DNA of 64,000 nucleotides from Cliona cf. orientalis (Eukaryota; Porifera; Demospongiae; Clionaida; Clionaidae). The translations under genes were made by a program, and so were the position numbers. Below the pieces are notes generated by a model. It was not told the DNA's origin, ran no database searches, and worked only from the letters and a program-made list of their open reading frames with translations. Position 1 is the first letter of the stretch; each line of letters starts with the position of its first letter. The stretch spans positions 2,920,501 to 2,984,500 of the forward strand of contig OZ005698.1 in assembly GCA_963930775.1 (NCBI GenBank), written 5' to 3'. Shown here in pieces: positions 23,651-34,311 of this stretch.

Positions 23651-26600
23651 ATTGATTAGAATTCTCATACATAAACCATCTTTCCTTTTGACTACTGTTT
23701 ACACCACTTTAGATTATGAATACAGACATAAAAACGAAGGTACTGGTCAGGTTTTGGTACCTAGAAAGTATGGGGTGTACAAATTAGACCAAAAAAGCTA
23801 CAAGATGTGTACAGTATCGATTGACATAAAGTACACACTAAATGCTCATCCTCACACACACAGAAGTCACCAAATTTATAGATGATATGTGAAGAATTAA
23901 GAGCTAAAAAGCTATGAAGATTAATTGTACCTTGGTTACTGTGAATGTGTGTACACACCTGGAAAATTCTTAGAATACACACGCAGAGTAAGTCACCAAT
24001 GTCATGTCCACTGTTTACACCATTCAAGAGTAAGGTTATAGACACAAGAACAACTGTACTGGTATGGTTTTGGTACCTAGAAAGTGTGGGGTGTACAAGT
24101 GTGACCAAGAAAGCTACAAGATATGTGCACAGTATCGATTAATATGAAGTACACACAAAATGCTAATCCTCACACACACAGAAGTCACCAATGCCATGCC
24201 TACTGTTTACACCACTCTAGATTATGGTTATAGACATCAAAATAAAGATACTGATCAAGTCTAGTACTCCAGAGATGTTGTATGTGGAATTGAGAGCTAA
24301 AAAGCTATAAAAATTGTACCGAGTACCGTGAATGCATGTGAACAGGATATTCTCATACTCAGATGTACAGAATCAATCATCAACCACATCGCCAGTTCAC
24401 GAAACTCAGAAATATGATTGTTGACATGAAGATAAAGGTACTGTTCAAGTTTGGAAATTTATAGATGATATGTGAAGCTAAAAAGCTATGAAGGTTAATT
24501 GTACCTTGGTTACTGTGAATGTGTGTACACACATGGAAAATTCTTAGAATACACACGCAGAGTAAGTCACCAATGTCATGTCCACTGTTTACACCATTCT
24601 AGATTAAGGTTATAGACACAAGAACAAAGGTACTGATCAAGTCTGGTACTCCAGAGATGTTGTATGTGGAATTGAGAGCTGAAAAGCTACTAAAATTGCA
24701 TCGATTACAGTAACTGTGAATGCATGCATGTGCTATAGGTAATTCTCATACTCACATGTACAGAACATGCCTCAACCACATCGCTAGTTAACGAAACTCA
24801 GAAATATGATGTTTAACATCAAGACAAAGGTACTGATCAAATCTGGAACTTCAGAGATGATGTGTGAAGATCTTAGAGCTTAAAAGCTATGAAAATTGTA
24901 CCAAATACTGATGTATGCACATAATATGGAAACTTAGAATACACACTGTTTACACCACACTGTTTACACCACTATAGATTATGAATATAGACATCAAAAT
25001 AAAGGTACTGGTCTGGTTTTGATACTAGGAAAGTCTGGGGTGTACAAATTTGACCAAAAAAGCTACAAGATGTGTACGGTATCGATTGACATGAAGTACA
25101 CACAAAATGCTCATCCTCACACACACAGAAGTCACCAATACCATGTCCAATGTTTACACCACTATAGATTATAAATATAGACATCAAAATAAAGGTAGTG
25201 GTCTGGTTTTGATACTTGGAAAGTGTGGGGTGTACAAATTAGACCAAAAAAGCTACAAGATGTGTACAGCATCGATTGACATGAAGTACACACTAAAAAT
25301 TTAATAATGCTCATCCTCACACACACAGAAGTCACCAATACCATGTCCACTGTTTACACCACTATAGATTATGAATATAGACATCAAAATAAAGGTACTG
25401 CTCTGGTTTTGATACTAGGAAAGTGTGGGGTGTACAAATTTGACCAAAAAGCTACAAGATGTGTACGGCATCGATTGACATGAAGTACACACAAAATGCT
25501 CATCCTCACACACACAGAAGTCACCAATACCATGCATAGTTGCCAAGTGTCCCGGTTTGGCCGGGACAGTCCCGGTTTTTGGCCCTATATCCCGGTTGTG
25601 TCCCGGTTTACGTGATTTTGCAGCATTGTCCCGGAATCCAGCTCGATTGCACAAATGGAGGTGTGGCACAAGCATAAACTCAGTATACTATCGAATTTCA
25701 GTTCGTATATCTCGATGTTTAGTGGGTGTGGCAATATATAATCAGCCGAAAGTGGGTGTGGTCATCCGAAAGTGGGCGTGGTCAATAAAATTTCACACGC
25801 GCTTCGCGCGCGTTAAATCTACAGTGTTTGCTGTCCCGGTCTCTCCTCTCATAAACTTGGCAACTATGACCATGTCCACTGTTTACACCACTATAGATTA
25901 TGAATATAGACATCAAAATAAAGGTACTGGTCTGGTTTTGATACTAGGAAAGTGTGGGGTGTACAAATTTGACCAAAAAAGCTACAAGATGTGTACGGCA
26001 TCGATTGACATGAAGTACACACTAAAATAATGCTCATCCTCACAAACACAGAAGTCACCAATACCATGTCCACTGTTTACACCACTCTAGATTATGGTTA
26101 TAGACATCAAAATAAAGATACTGGTCTGGTTTTGATACTAGGAAAGTATGGGGTGTACAAATTTGACCATAAAAGCTACAAGATGTGTACGGCATCGATT
26201 GACATGAAGTACACACAAAATGCTCATCCTCACACACACAGAAGTCACCAATACCATGTCCAATGTTTACACCACTATAGATTATGAATATAGACATCAA
26301 AATAAAGGTAGTGGTCTGGTTTTGATACTAGGAAAGTGTGGGGTGTACAAATAAAACCAAAAAAGCTACTAGATGTGTACAGTATCGATTAACTTGAAGT
26401 ACACACAAAATGTTCATCCTCACACACCCAAAAGTCACCAATGCCATGCCTACTGTTTACACCACTCTAGGTTATGATAAAAGACATCAAAATAAAGATA
26501 CTGATCAAGTCTGGCACTCCAGAGATGTAGTATGTGAAATTGAGAGCTAAAAAGCTATAATAATTGTACCGATTACTGTGAATGCATGTGCACAAGATAT

Positions 26601-27560
26601 TCTCATACTCACATGCACAGAACATGCCTCAACCACATCGCCAGTCAATGTAACTCAGAAGTATGATTGCTAACATCAAGATAAGGGTGCTGATCAAGTT
26701 TGGAACTTAAGGGATGCTATGTGAAGAATTGAGAGCTAAAATGCTTCGAAATGTGTACTATGTATACATGTAGATGATTGGCATGAATGCATGGAAAATT
26801 CTCAGAATGCACACACGCAGAAGTCACCAATACCATGTCCACTGTTTACACCACTCTAGATTATGGTTATAGACACAAGAAGAAAGGTACTGATTTGATA
26901 TTGGTGCCCAGAAACTGTTGGGTGTACAAATGAGACCAAAAGCTACAAAATGTGTACAGTATCGATTGACATGAAGTATACACAAAATGCTCATCCTCAC
27001 ACGCTCAAAAGTCACCAATGCCATGCCCACTGTTTACACCACTCTAGATTAAGGTTATAGACACAAGAACAAATGTACTGGTATGGCTTTGGTACCTAGA
27101 AAGTGTGGGGTGTACAAATTAGACCAAGAAAGCTACAAGATGTGTACAATAACATTGAAGTATATACAAATGCTCATCCTCACACACACAGAAGTCACCA
27201 ATACCATGTCCAATGTTTACACCACTATAGATTATGAATAATATAGACACAAGAACAAATGTACTCTTATAATTTTGGTGCCTGGAAAGTGTGCGGTGTA
27301 CAAATGAGACCAAAAAGCTACAAGATGTGTACAGTACCGATTAATATGAAATGCACACAAAATGCTCATCCTCACACGCACAGAAGTCACCAATGCCGTG
27401 CCTACTGTTTACACCACTCTAGACTATGGTTATATATACACAAGAACAAATGTACTGGTATGGGTTTGGTACCTAAAAAGTGTGGGGTGTACAAATGAGA
27501 CCAAGAATGCTGCAAGATGTGTACTATACCGAAATAGTTACACTCAAAATCCTCATCTAT
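23651..27560. repeat. Right arm of complex tandem repeats
   Basis: Reverse-complement counterpart of 18891-22850, with the same unit types (ACTGTTTACACCACT, TGCTCATCCTCACACACAC, CACAGAAGTCACCAAT). A separate 334-bp element at 25535-25868 interrupts one unit. Confidence 0.9.
25535..25868. mobile_element. Small TIR element inside the right arm
   Basis: Inverted ends CATAGTTGCCAAGT and ACTTGGCAACTATG, flanked by ACCATG on both sides (25529-25534, 25869-25874). Neighbouring repeat units show the uninterrupted ACCATG. The interior is rich in TCCCGG motifs. The terminal GTTGCCA recalls hAT elements, but the 6-bp duplication read here does not fit that assignment well. Confidence 0.8.
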
Positions 27561-27879
27561 AATGTGTACATTGAACAGATTTAATAAGCACTGGATTTAT
27601 TCCTAGTTATTGATTAGCATCATTCAACACACTAAATCTTGCAAGTTTTAATATTATTATGGTAGTTATCATAATTGTCCCCTATTGTATCATCATGCAT
27701 TGCCAATTGACTGATTTCAAGAAAAGGGATTTCACCAAAATAGGTGTATGTTCATAACATAACTTGAAAATACATTATAGTAAATGCAAATGAACAAAAA
27801 AAATCCCTGCATAGAAGTCAACAGCATACAATGTAACAATAGTGCTCAGGTACACTGAGGTACATACTTTAATTAATGG

Positions 27880-28720
27880 TCTTGGTGATGAGCTGCTGAC
27901 CACGTCACGTGGTTTGTATCTCAAGTAGGCTAGTGGTTATGCTCAAGTAGTCTGTGGCTTAATTATAAGGCAAGCTATTGTGCCAACATTGGGGGTGACT
28001 TAGATCCTCAGCTGTAATCCCCAAGTCATGACTGGCTTAGACCCTAAGCTGATGGAACTGGCTTAAATGCTAAGCTGAGAATGGCTTAGATCCTAAGCTG
28101 AGGTTGTCTTAGATACTAGTGGCTTAGATCCTAAGCAGCTGAGGTTGGCTTAGATTCTAAGCCAAGGTTGTCTTAGATATTAGTGGCTTAGATCCTAAAC
28201 AGCTGAGGTTGGCTTAGATTCTAAACCAAGGTTGTCTTAGATACTAGTGGCTTAGATCCTAAGCGGAGGTTGGCTTAGATCCTAAGCGGAGGGTGGCTTA
28301 GATACTAGTGGCTTAGATCCTAAGCTGATGGTACTGGCTAAGCTAAGCGGAGATTGGCTTAGATCCTAAGCTGATGGCACTGGCTTAGATTCTAAGCTAA
28401 GCGGAGGTTGGCTTAGATCCTAAGCGGAGGGTGGCTTAGATTCTAAGCTAAGCGGAGGTTGGCTTAGATCCTAAGCGGAGGGTGGCTTAGATTCTAAGCT
28501 GATGGTACTGGCTTAGATTCTAAGCTAAGCGGAGGTTGGCTTAGATCCTAAGCGGAGGGTGGCTTAGATCCTAAGCTGATGGTACTGGCTTAGATTCTAA
28601 GCTAAGCGGAGGGTGGCTTAGATCCTAAGCTGATGGTACTGGCTTAGATTCTAAGCTAAGCGGAGGTTGGCTTAGATCCTAAGCCGAGGGTGGCTTAGAT
28701 CCTAAGCTACCCTCGGTTCA
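27880..28720. repeat. Right near-palindromic satellite array
   Basis: Mirror of 17951-18890: units of GGCTTAGATCCTAAGC with CGGAGGTT, CGGAGGGT and TGATGGTACT linkers. The inner edge (27890-27990) mirrors 18845-18960 as well, including GTATCTCAAGTAGGC and CTTGAGATAC. Confidence 0.9.
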
Positions 28721-28784
28721 TTAAAGTGTAAATTTTTACAGAATCCGGAAAAAAAATATTCCGGATCTTAAATGGATACTGTTA

Positions 28785-28973
28785 AATGATCGATAAATAA
28801 GCAACAGAATCAAGCTTTTCTGTTTTTGTTTTTACCATGCCCACTTAATTATGTTCGCGCATGCGTGCAGCCACTATTCGAGGGCGGCTACTATTTCTTT
28901 TACAGAGCTCCATGTGCGGCTACTATTTGAAGGAGGCTACTAATTAGGGTATGGCTTCTATTCGAATAAATAC
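28785..28973. repeat. Right part of the split host element
   Basis: Matches 46060-46180 (AGCAACAGAATCAAGC against GCAGCAGAACCAAGC, then TTCGCGCATGCGTGCAGC against TTCGCACATGCATGCAGC, then GAGGGCGGCTAC). Ends near ATTCGAATAAATAC, the inverse of the left end at 17239. Confidence 0.65.
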
Positions 28974-29340
28974 CGTAGAAACTGGTTGTTAAGCGCTGCT
29001 CGCTGTTAAGCACATATTTTTTATTAAGCACATAGTTTTGTGTGAGCTTTACCGCTCTTTGTTAGGCGCATATGCCCAGCAAGCCACCTGAACGGCGTTA
29101 TACAAGCCCAGAAAGAAGGCTAGAAGTAGGCTGGAGAAGAAAACGTCGAGAATTACGCTCTCTAGTCGCTTCTTGGCCATCGCTGTAACAGTAGGCCTTT
29201 CTACCCTCGATACGTTCTTACGCACGCCCCACCTACTGTGTTTTAGAACTTTTAATTAAGTGCATGCTTCCTGTTAAGTGCATATTTTCTTGCTGCCGCG
29301 TGTTATAAGCGCATGCGCTTAACAACCAGTTTCTACGGTA
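28971..29340. mobile_element. MITE with TACCGTAGAAACTGG ends
   Basis: Perfect-looking inverted ends: TACCGTAGAAACTGGTTGTT at 28971 and its inverse ending at 29340. No transposase. The interior contains repeated GTTAAGCACAT-like units. It directly abuts the end of the split host repeat. Confidence 0.85.
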
Positions 29341-29723
29341 TGGTATATAATAAATTGTAGCTATAGCCCCATTAGTTTTTACAACAATCTGTGGCTCTCA
29401 TTGCAGCATTGCTGTAAGCATCCTGAGAATGCTCTGTAAAAGTCGGCTCACATGCATGAACTCAGACCAACACAGAACTCTTAGACTATGTACCATATGT
29501 ACAGTCTTACTGTTTACAAGCACTTAGCAATTGTGATATAATTAACTCATGGAAGTGTTCCATAAGTGAGATGCTGCAAGATTTACGATCTCATCAGTAG
29601 TAACCTTTCCAATTAACCCCACCCAAACAATACCAACCCTATTGTTCCAACGCAAACCCTAAACCCTACCCTCTGCATATACTGGGGGTATTTAGCTTTA
29701 GTACTCAGTTAAACTACACTTAC
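29341..29723. other. Sequence 3' of the unidentified gene
   Basis: May contain the terminal exon of the minus-strand gene at 29724-30924. Two phase-compatible candidates, each reaching a stop within a few codons, follow acceptors near 29450 and 29580. A degenerate ACCCTAA-type tract lies near 29640-29670. Nothing firmer is visible. Confidence 0.35.
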
Positions 29724-30924
29724 CTTTCCATTTAAAGACCCAAAGCCATGACCACTAATGGAAGAGTGCACTGATACACCCACCAATTTATCACATTTGC
29801 ACCGAAGCAGACTGTAGCATAGCAACACTTTGTCATCCCATACAGCATTGTAGACTCCACCTTCTGTGATAAGAACAATTCTTACTAAAGGTTATTATCA
29901 GGGTTTCATTTAGGATTTTCGTCAAGGGGGGGGGGGGGCAAAGACTATAGTATGCTTTTCCATCCGTAAAGAATGATGTAGTGCTCATTGACTTGATTAT
30001 ATTATGGGGGCCTGGGGGTATGCTTCCCAAGGAAAATTTTTCAATGTTTCAACCTCTGAGACTGTTTCTGGTGGCTTCTGAGCACTTGAATGGGGAAAAG
30101 CCTGTCAGTAATATCTATCCACTGGTTCCCTCCATTTTAAGTCAAATGTTGCAAGGATGTGGGATGTGTCTCCTACTAGACATAGCACAAAACTTCAGCT
30201 TTTTTGGTGGGGTTAAAAAAGAGCAAACCTGCCGCTTTGGACACTTTCACCATTCAAACTTTTTACTTGTACATGTATTGTGTGTATGGATGGTGGCTAT
30301 TCTCAAGGGGGGCAGCCAGCTTCCGCTCCCCGCTCCCCCCCCCCCCCCCCCCCCCCCAATGAAACCCTGGTTATTATAGCTATGAAATTCAATGCTAATC
30401 CATGCACGGGCATACTGACAACAGGGGTATAATACTACATTTATTCATAAAATTTGAACTTTCAGTGTATAATCAGGGCCATGGTAACAATAAGTCACAC
30501 CGTGGAACAATTAAATTATGCAAATCGTGCACAAAAATGGAATAAAATAGCATCTTCATCTTGAGAGACCAATACAACTTGTACTACATTAGACTAATTA
30601 ACATGAATGATTTAGCTTACCCGGTTTAGAGCTGCAGTCTAGCTGAGAATGTGGAACAATAATGACGGGAAGGGTCTTGGCTCGAGATCGAATGGATCCT
30701 TTTAGATGACCCCACAACTTGCTAGATTGAATTTTTGTCGGTTTAAAATTGCCGTATTTTGATGTCAATGCCTCCTTCAATTCTAGTCTCTCTAATGAAA
30801 CTACAGAGATTCAAAAAATCAAGAATTAGGTATCAGAATTACAGAATACCAAAAGCGATTTGTGCTCACCACATTTCTTTGAAAGGATCTTCCCACAATG
30901 GCACATTATTTTAAAATTATTTTC
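29724..30924 (-). CDS. Unidentified spliced gene, at least three exons
   Basis: Three exons join in frame with consensus sites: 30870-30924 (ATG at 30906, or open upstream to an acceptor), 30621-30800 and 29724-29863. The joined peptide starts MCHCGKILSKKC, a short Cys-His cluster that could bind zinc. It continues through SKLWGHLKGSIRSRAK and ends in VHSSISGHGFGSLNGK before the next intron. Junction phases agree (1, 1, then 0), which supports a real gene over chance ORFs. I do not recognise the family. A hAT-like MITE (29899-30369) sits in the second intron. Both the start and the 3' end are uncertain. Confidence 0.55.
29899..30369. mobile_element. hAT-like MITE with 8-bp duplication
   Basis: Inverted ends CAGGGTTTCATT and AATGAAACCCTG, flanked by an exact 8-bp duplication GTTATTAT (29891-29898, 30370-30377), the length typical of hAT elements. 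The interior has poly(G) near the left end (29926-29938) and poly(C) near the right (30335-30357), themselves inverted. The ORF at 29981-30379 is not protein-like. Confidence 0.88.
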
Positions 30925-31019
30925 CTATAGAGATGCAAAAGTGAGGTGATACACTGCATGGCACTCTGTAACTCTATAGTGGACAATTTAGTAGTGCACT
31001 TGAAAATTATCACGCTTAA

Positions 31020-31285
31020 AGGCACTGTATCAGGATATAAGGGCCGTGTGAAACAGACACTTCTGCACTGCTCAGTATCCTTGCAATGTCGATTTTGCTA
31101 GCTCTCTCGCCCGATCGTGGTACAGTGCTATATCAGCCGGTCAGGCACGGGTAAGTGGCGTGATCCCAACGTCACAAAATCACAATACGCGGAGCGCATA
31201 TACGGACATTCCCATTTTCCTGGCCCAGAAAAATACGAAAAAACATGGTTTCTATTTTTATCTGCTATATGCTGATACAGTGCCT
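31020..31285. mobile_element. TTAA-flanked MITE (piggyBac-like ends), copy 1
   Basis: Inverted ends AGGCACTGTATCAGGATATA and TATATGCTGATACAGTGCCT-like, flanked by TTAA on both sides (31016-31019, 31286-31289). Homologous along its length to 52225-52689. Confidence 0.8.
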
Positions 31286-31293
31286 TTAAGCTA

Positions 31294-33419
31294 GCGTAAG
31301 ATGCCAATTATCGGCCATGCTTTTGTCCCCGTCGTGTAACTCGCCTCCAGATTGGTTCCAAGATCTGGTTTTTGTACCAGATTGTAGAGCATTACAAGCG
31401 TTATCGTTCAGCACTTGTCCGGTCCGAATACCATGTTGCGTTCTCGAGTTACACAGTACCGAAGATTCCGCACGCTGGACCAAATATCGGCCATGAGTAT
31501 CGATTATCGGCCGCCCATACATTTTGTATAGAACAATTATCGTCCAGTTGCACTCTTTGGTTTGACGATCATTTCCATACACACTGCAACTGATTTGGAG
31601 TGTATGATTACATGCTATAACACCCATTGTCATTACACAACTATTAAAAAAGGGAGTATAAATAAAATCTGTAGATGTTTGAATCGCTAACATTACCACA
31701 CTTTATATCTACACTACTGCGAGGCATAAGGGGCATAGCTTCTCTTCCGTTGGCATCATAAACGATGTTTTCAACACAATCTTCATGAATCCACCTGCCA
31801 CATGTACATTCCAGCCACTCTCTACCAGTTCCAATATCATCTGTGTACAGTCCGAAGCACGCACAGCACTCATCGGTGTTGATGCTGTCATTCAATCAAG
31901 GTGCCTTAGACTTCGGCTCGCTCTCGTCAGTTGGTGATGTACCACTATCAGAACTTGCTACTGTACATGTGTCGCTTTCCAGTTGATATCGCTTTCTCCT
32001 AGGGGGAACTGCTTTTCCTTTTAAGTTGGCTGCAGCTTTTTCAGCTGCTTTTTTCTCCCTTTGGAGGGCCCTTTCCTGTGCCTTCTTTGCCTTTTCTTCC
32101 TCCTTTTTGCCTTCTCGTCTGCCTTTTTAGCCTTTTCTTCAGCCTTCCTTTTCATTTCCTGCTCACGTTCTTGCTTCTTCTTCTCTCTTTCAAGCTTTCT
32201 TTTTTCCTTTTCTTCCTTTTCCTGCTGCTTCTCCTTTGCTTTCTCTTCCAATTGCTCAAGGCACTCCTTACTTGTAAGTATCCGTGCCCGACTTTGAGTA
32301 CCAGAAGACGATCGGGAAGGAGTCACAGCTGGGAGCGAAGGGAGAAATTGGCACACCCGATCACAGTTATTTGACCTTTTTGGCCAGAGCAGCGATAGCG
32401 GACCTTTCGCTGACCTTTCTTGGCAACCACCTTTGGAGGGCGAGGATCTAGTGGGACGCCAGTTTCATCCATATTGTACATGCGTTCTGGATGCCCATCA
32501 AAATCTAGGTCGTCATATACCTCTCTTAGCAAGGAAAAATATTGTAGCATATTCTCCTCATTTACGGCATCAATACGTATTCCCGCAGTTGCATCACCAG
32601 AACGTAGGGACACACCTGGATTTCTGTCACAAAAACGCCGCCACCACCCACAAGAAATGTTGCTACCTTTGAGAATTCCTTTCTGAGCAGCAACTCCTTC
32701 GGCTATTTGCATCACCTCATGCCTGGTTTTTCCAAGTCCAATACTTGCTGCCGTGAGGAGATAAGTGGTAAGCTCTCCTTCCTCATCACGATGAAGGTAA
32801 GGTTTTGGCCCTGGACGACAGCTGTGTTCAACACGACCACTCAAACGGTCTTTCAACGTAGACTTAGGTACACCACATTCTTCAGCTGCTCTATTTCGAC
32901 TCATAACACATGATTGAGCCAGTTCCATTGCCTTTGCCATTTGCTCCTCAGTCCACTGCTTTCTTTTAGCAGGCCGATTGGTCGTTTTCATTGGCTCATG
33001 AGCACTCTTTTCTCGATTACGTCGTCTACGACGGTAAGTTCTCTTCTTGGCTCGGGGCATGGTAGTACTGTGGACTATAAATAGCTAGTAACCACTGGAA
33101 AGCCAGTAGCTGTGTAGTACGAACCGGCCGCCACCACTGGCAATGTACGAAGTTATTACGATCCAATATCACTAAAATGACAAAAATAAAGGACAGAGCG
33201 TTTCAATACAGTGGTCTATATGACTAAGTATCAAACTATTCTTACCTATAGTCAAGTAGAAAAACAACAGTGCTCTCTTTGCTCACGCGGGAAAGTAGCG
33301 CCACTGAGATAGCATATTAATGGGGCGTGTCAGTGGGTGGACCGTTCGTAGATCTCCGTAAATTTTTCCGTTTATAGCTGGCCGATAATTGGTGCTGGCC
33401 GATATTTGGCATTCTACGC
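31294..33419. mobile_element. Second pogo/Tigger-like element
   Basis: Inverted ends GCGTAAGATGCCAATTATCGG (left) and the inverse of GCGTAGAATGCCAAATATCGG (right), flanked by TA (31292-31293, 33420-33421). Internal copies of GGCCGATAATTGG occur near both ends. Carries the minus-strand transposase pseudogene 31709-33060. Confidence 0.85.
31709..33060 (-). pseudogene. Deleted pogo-like transposase with C-terminal zinc motif
   Basis: Starts MPRAKKRTYRRRRR with a basic N terminus, then a psq/CENP-B-type helix-turn-helix (AAEECGVPKSTLKDRL) and a second DNA-binding helix region (FCDRNPGVSLRSGDA). The first catalytic aspartate is present in YNMDETGVPLDPR, followed by GQITVIGCAN, where the frame breaks near 32330. 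The rest of the catalytic core, including the second and third acidic residues, is missing. The next frame holds a long Lys/Glu coiled coil. After an in-frame TGA near 31900 comes a Cys/His motif (CCACFGLYTDD ... CGRWIHEDC) like a PHD/RING finger, itself shifted once before CPLC. Inactive remnant of a Tigger-like transposase with a zinc tail. Confidence 0.85.
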
Positions 33420-33489
33420 TATTAAAGGACCAAAGGTGATTGCTACTGTGCATAGATAAGCACTTACATGTAGTCTAGCTTTCAATATG

Positions 33490-34059
33490 TACCATATCCT
33501 CCCGAAAATAAGCCCCCCCCCCCCCTTTTTCAGCAGTAGACATGATGTAGACTGGGGAGGGGGCTTATTTTCGAATATGCACTTTCCCTCGAATATAAGC
33601 CCCCGTGTACGACACCATCATTGGTCACGTACTGCGGGAAATATCCAAAATTTGCTGTTTTTTTTCTCCAAAAGAGTGGTAGCAAGATGACCTATCAAGT
33701 AGACGGCAATAGACAATGATCAGCGGTGGGGAAAGGACTTGTTGTTCTGTGTGTGTACGTCTTCAGAGGAAAGCAAAAGCATCTTGACCGGCTCATAAGT
33801 ATCTTCGCCAAGCTAGAAGTGCCATCATAACAGAATGACTTCAAAACAGGCTTTCTAAAAGCCACCACCATAATACAAAAGATTCCTCTTTGTACTCGTA
33901 GTCAATTGAAGGGCGGGGTTATGTACATACGTATGCACACGCATGCGCACGTGTATGTGTGCAGTCTACTTGGTTGGAGGGGGGCTTATAATCGAGGCAA
34001 ACATACCTGTGCAAGAGGGTCAAAGAGGGGAGGGGGCTTATTTTCGGGAGGATACGGTA
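33490..34059. mobile_element. MITE with TACCATATCCTCCCGAAAA ends
   Basis: Left end TACCATATCCTCCCGAAAAT, right end its inverse with TACGGTA edge, both next to GGGGGCTTATTTTCG-type sequence. No coding content. Related ends occur at 46195-46683. Confidence 0.82.
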
Positions 34060-34311
34060 CATGTATACATCAGAATTGAAGACATGTAGTATGGATATGT
34101 GATGACCCTTTACCCAATTCGATGCTGGCAATTTCACAAAATGAGCTAGGACTCTGAATAATAATTAATTATTCCGAATAACTGTATGGGTAGAGTCCCA
34201 GTGGTGCCCAAATTATATGGGTCCTACTGTGAGTAAGCTGTACACTAAGGTATATGAGCTGTATGTAACCTGTGGTATAATGGATTGGCAACATTTAACC
34301 ATGACATTACA
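34060..34311 (-). other. Downstream of FANCJ, likely 3' untranslated region
   Basis: Follows the FANCJ stop codon on the minus strand. No coding sequence and no convincing AATAAA polyadenylation signal was identified. Confidence 0.4.

Larger units (their letters stand above)
17887..28784. mobile_element. Giant inverted-repeat (foldback-like) element, 10.9 kb
   Basis: The two ends are inverted copies almost identical over the first 100 bp (TAACAGTATCCATTTAAG... on the left; the same read inward from 28784), including a short CCGGAATATT...CCGGAT hairpin. Inward from each end lie a GGCTTAGGATCTAAGCC array, then an arm of complex satellite-like repeats of about 4 kb, in opposite orientations, meeting at an approximately 0.8-kb unique centre (22851-23650). 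No transposase, polymerase or other real gene was recognised inside. Flanks read TCGATATAAA and ATCGATAAATA, an imperfect possible target duplication. Confidence 0.85.

Noticed and set aside
21252-27562. Repeated ORFs translating to VYTTIDYEYRHQNKG... and VKFVHPTLS-type peptides on both strands
   Set aside because: They are translations of the complex tandem repeats in the inverted-repeat arms. They occur on both strands, lack consistent starts, and unit lengths vary without keeping frame.
29640-29670. ACCCTAA-like telomere tract
   Set aside because: Only a few degenerate units; too short to call an interstitial telomere.
29981-30379. 132-aa ORF
   Set aside because: Lies within the hAT-like MITE and ends in translated poly(C); no domain recognised.
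32061-32374. Plus-strand Phe/Ser/Leu-rich ORFs
   Set aside because: Antisense of the Lys/Glu coiled coil of the second pogo-like transposase.
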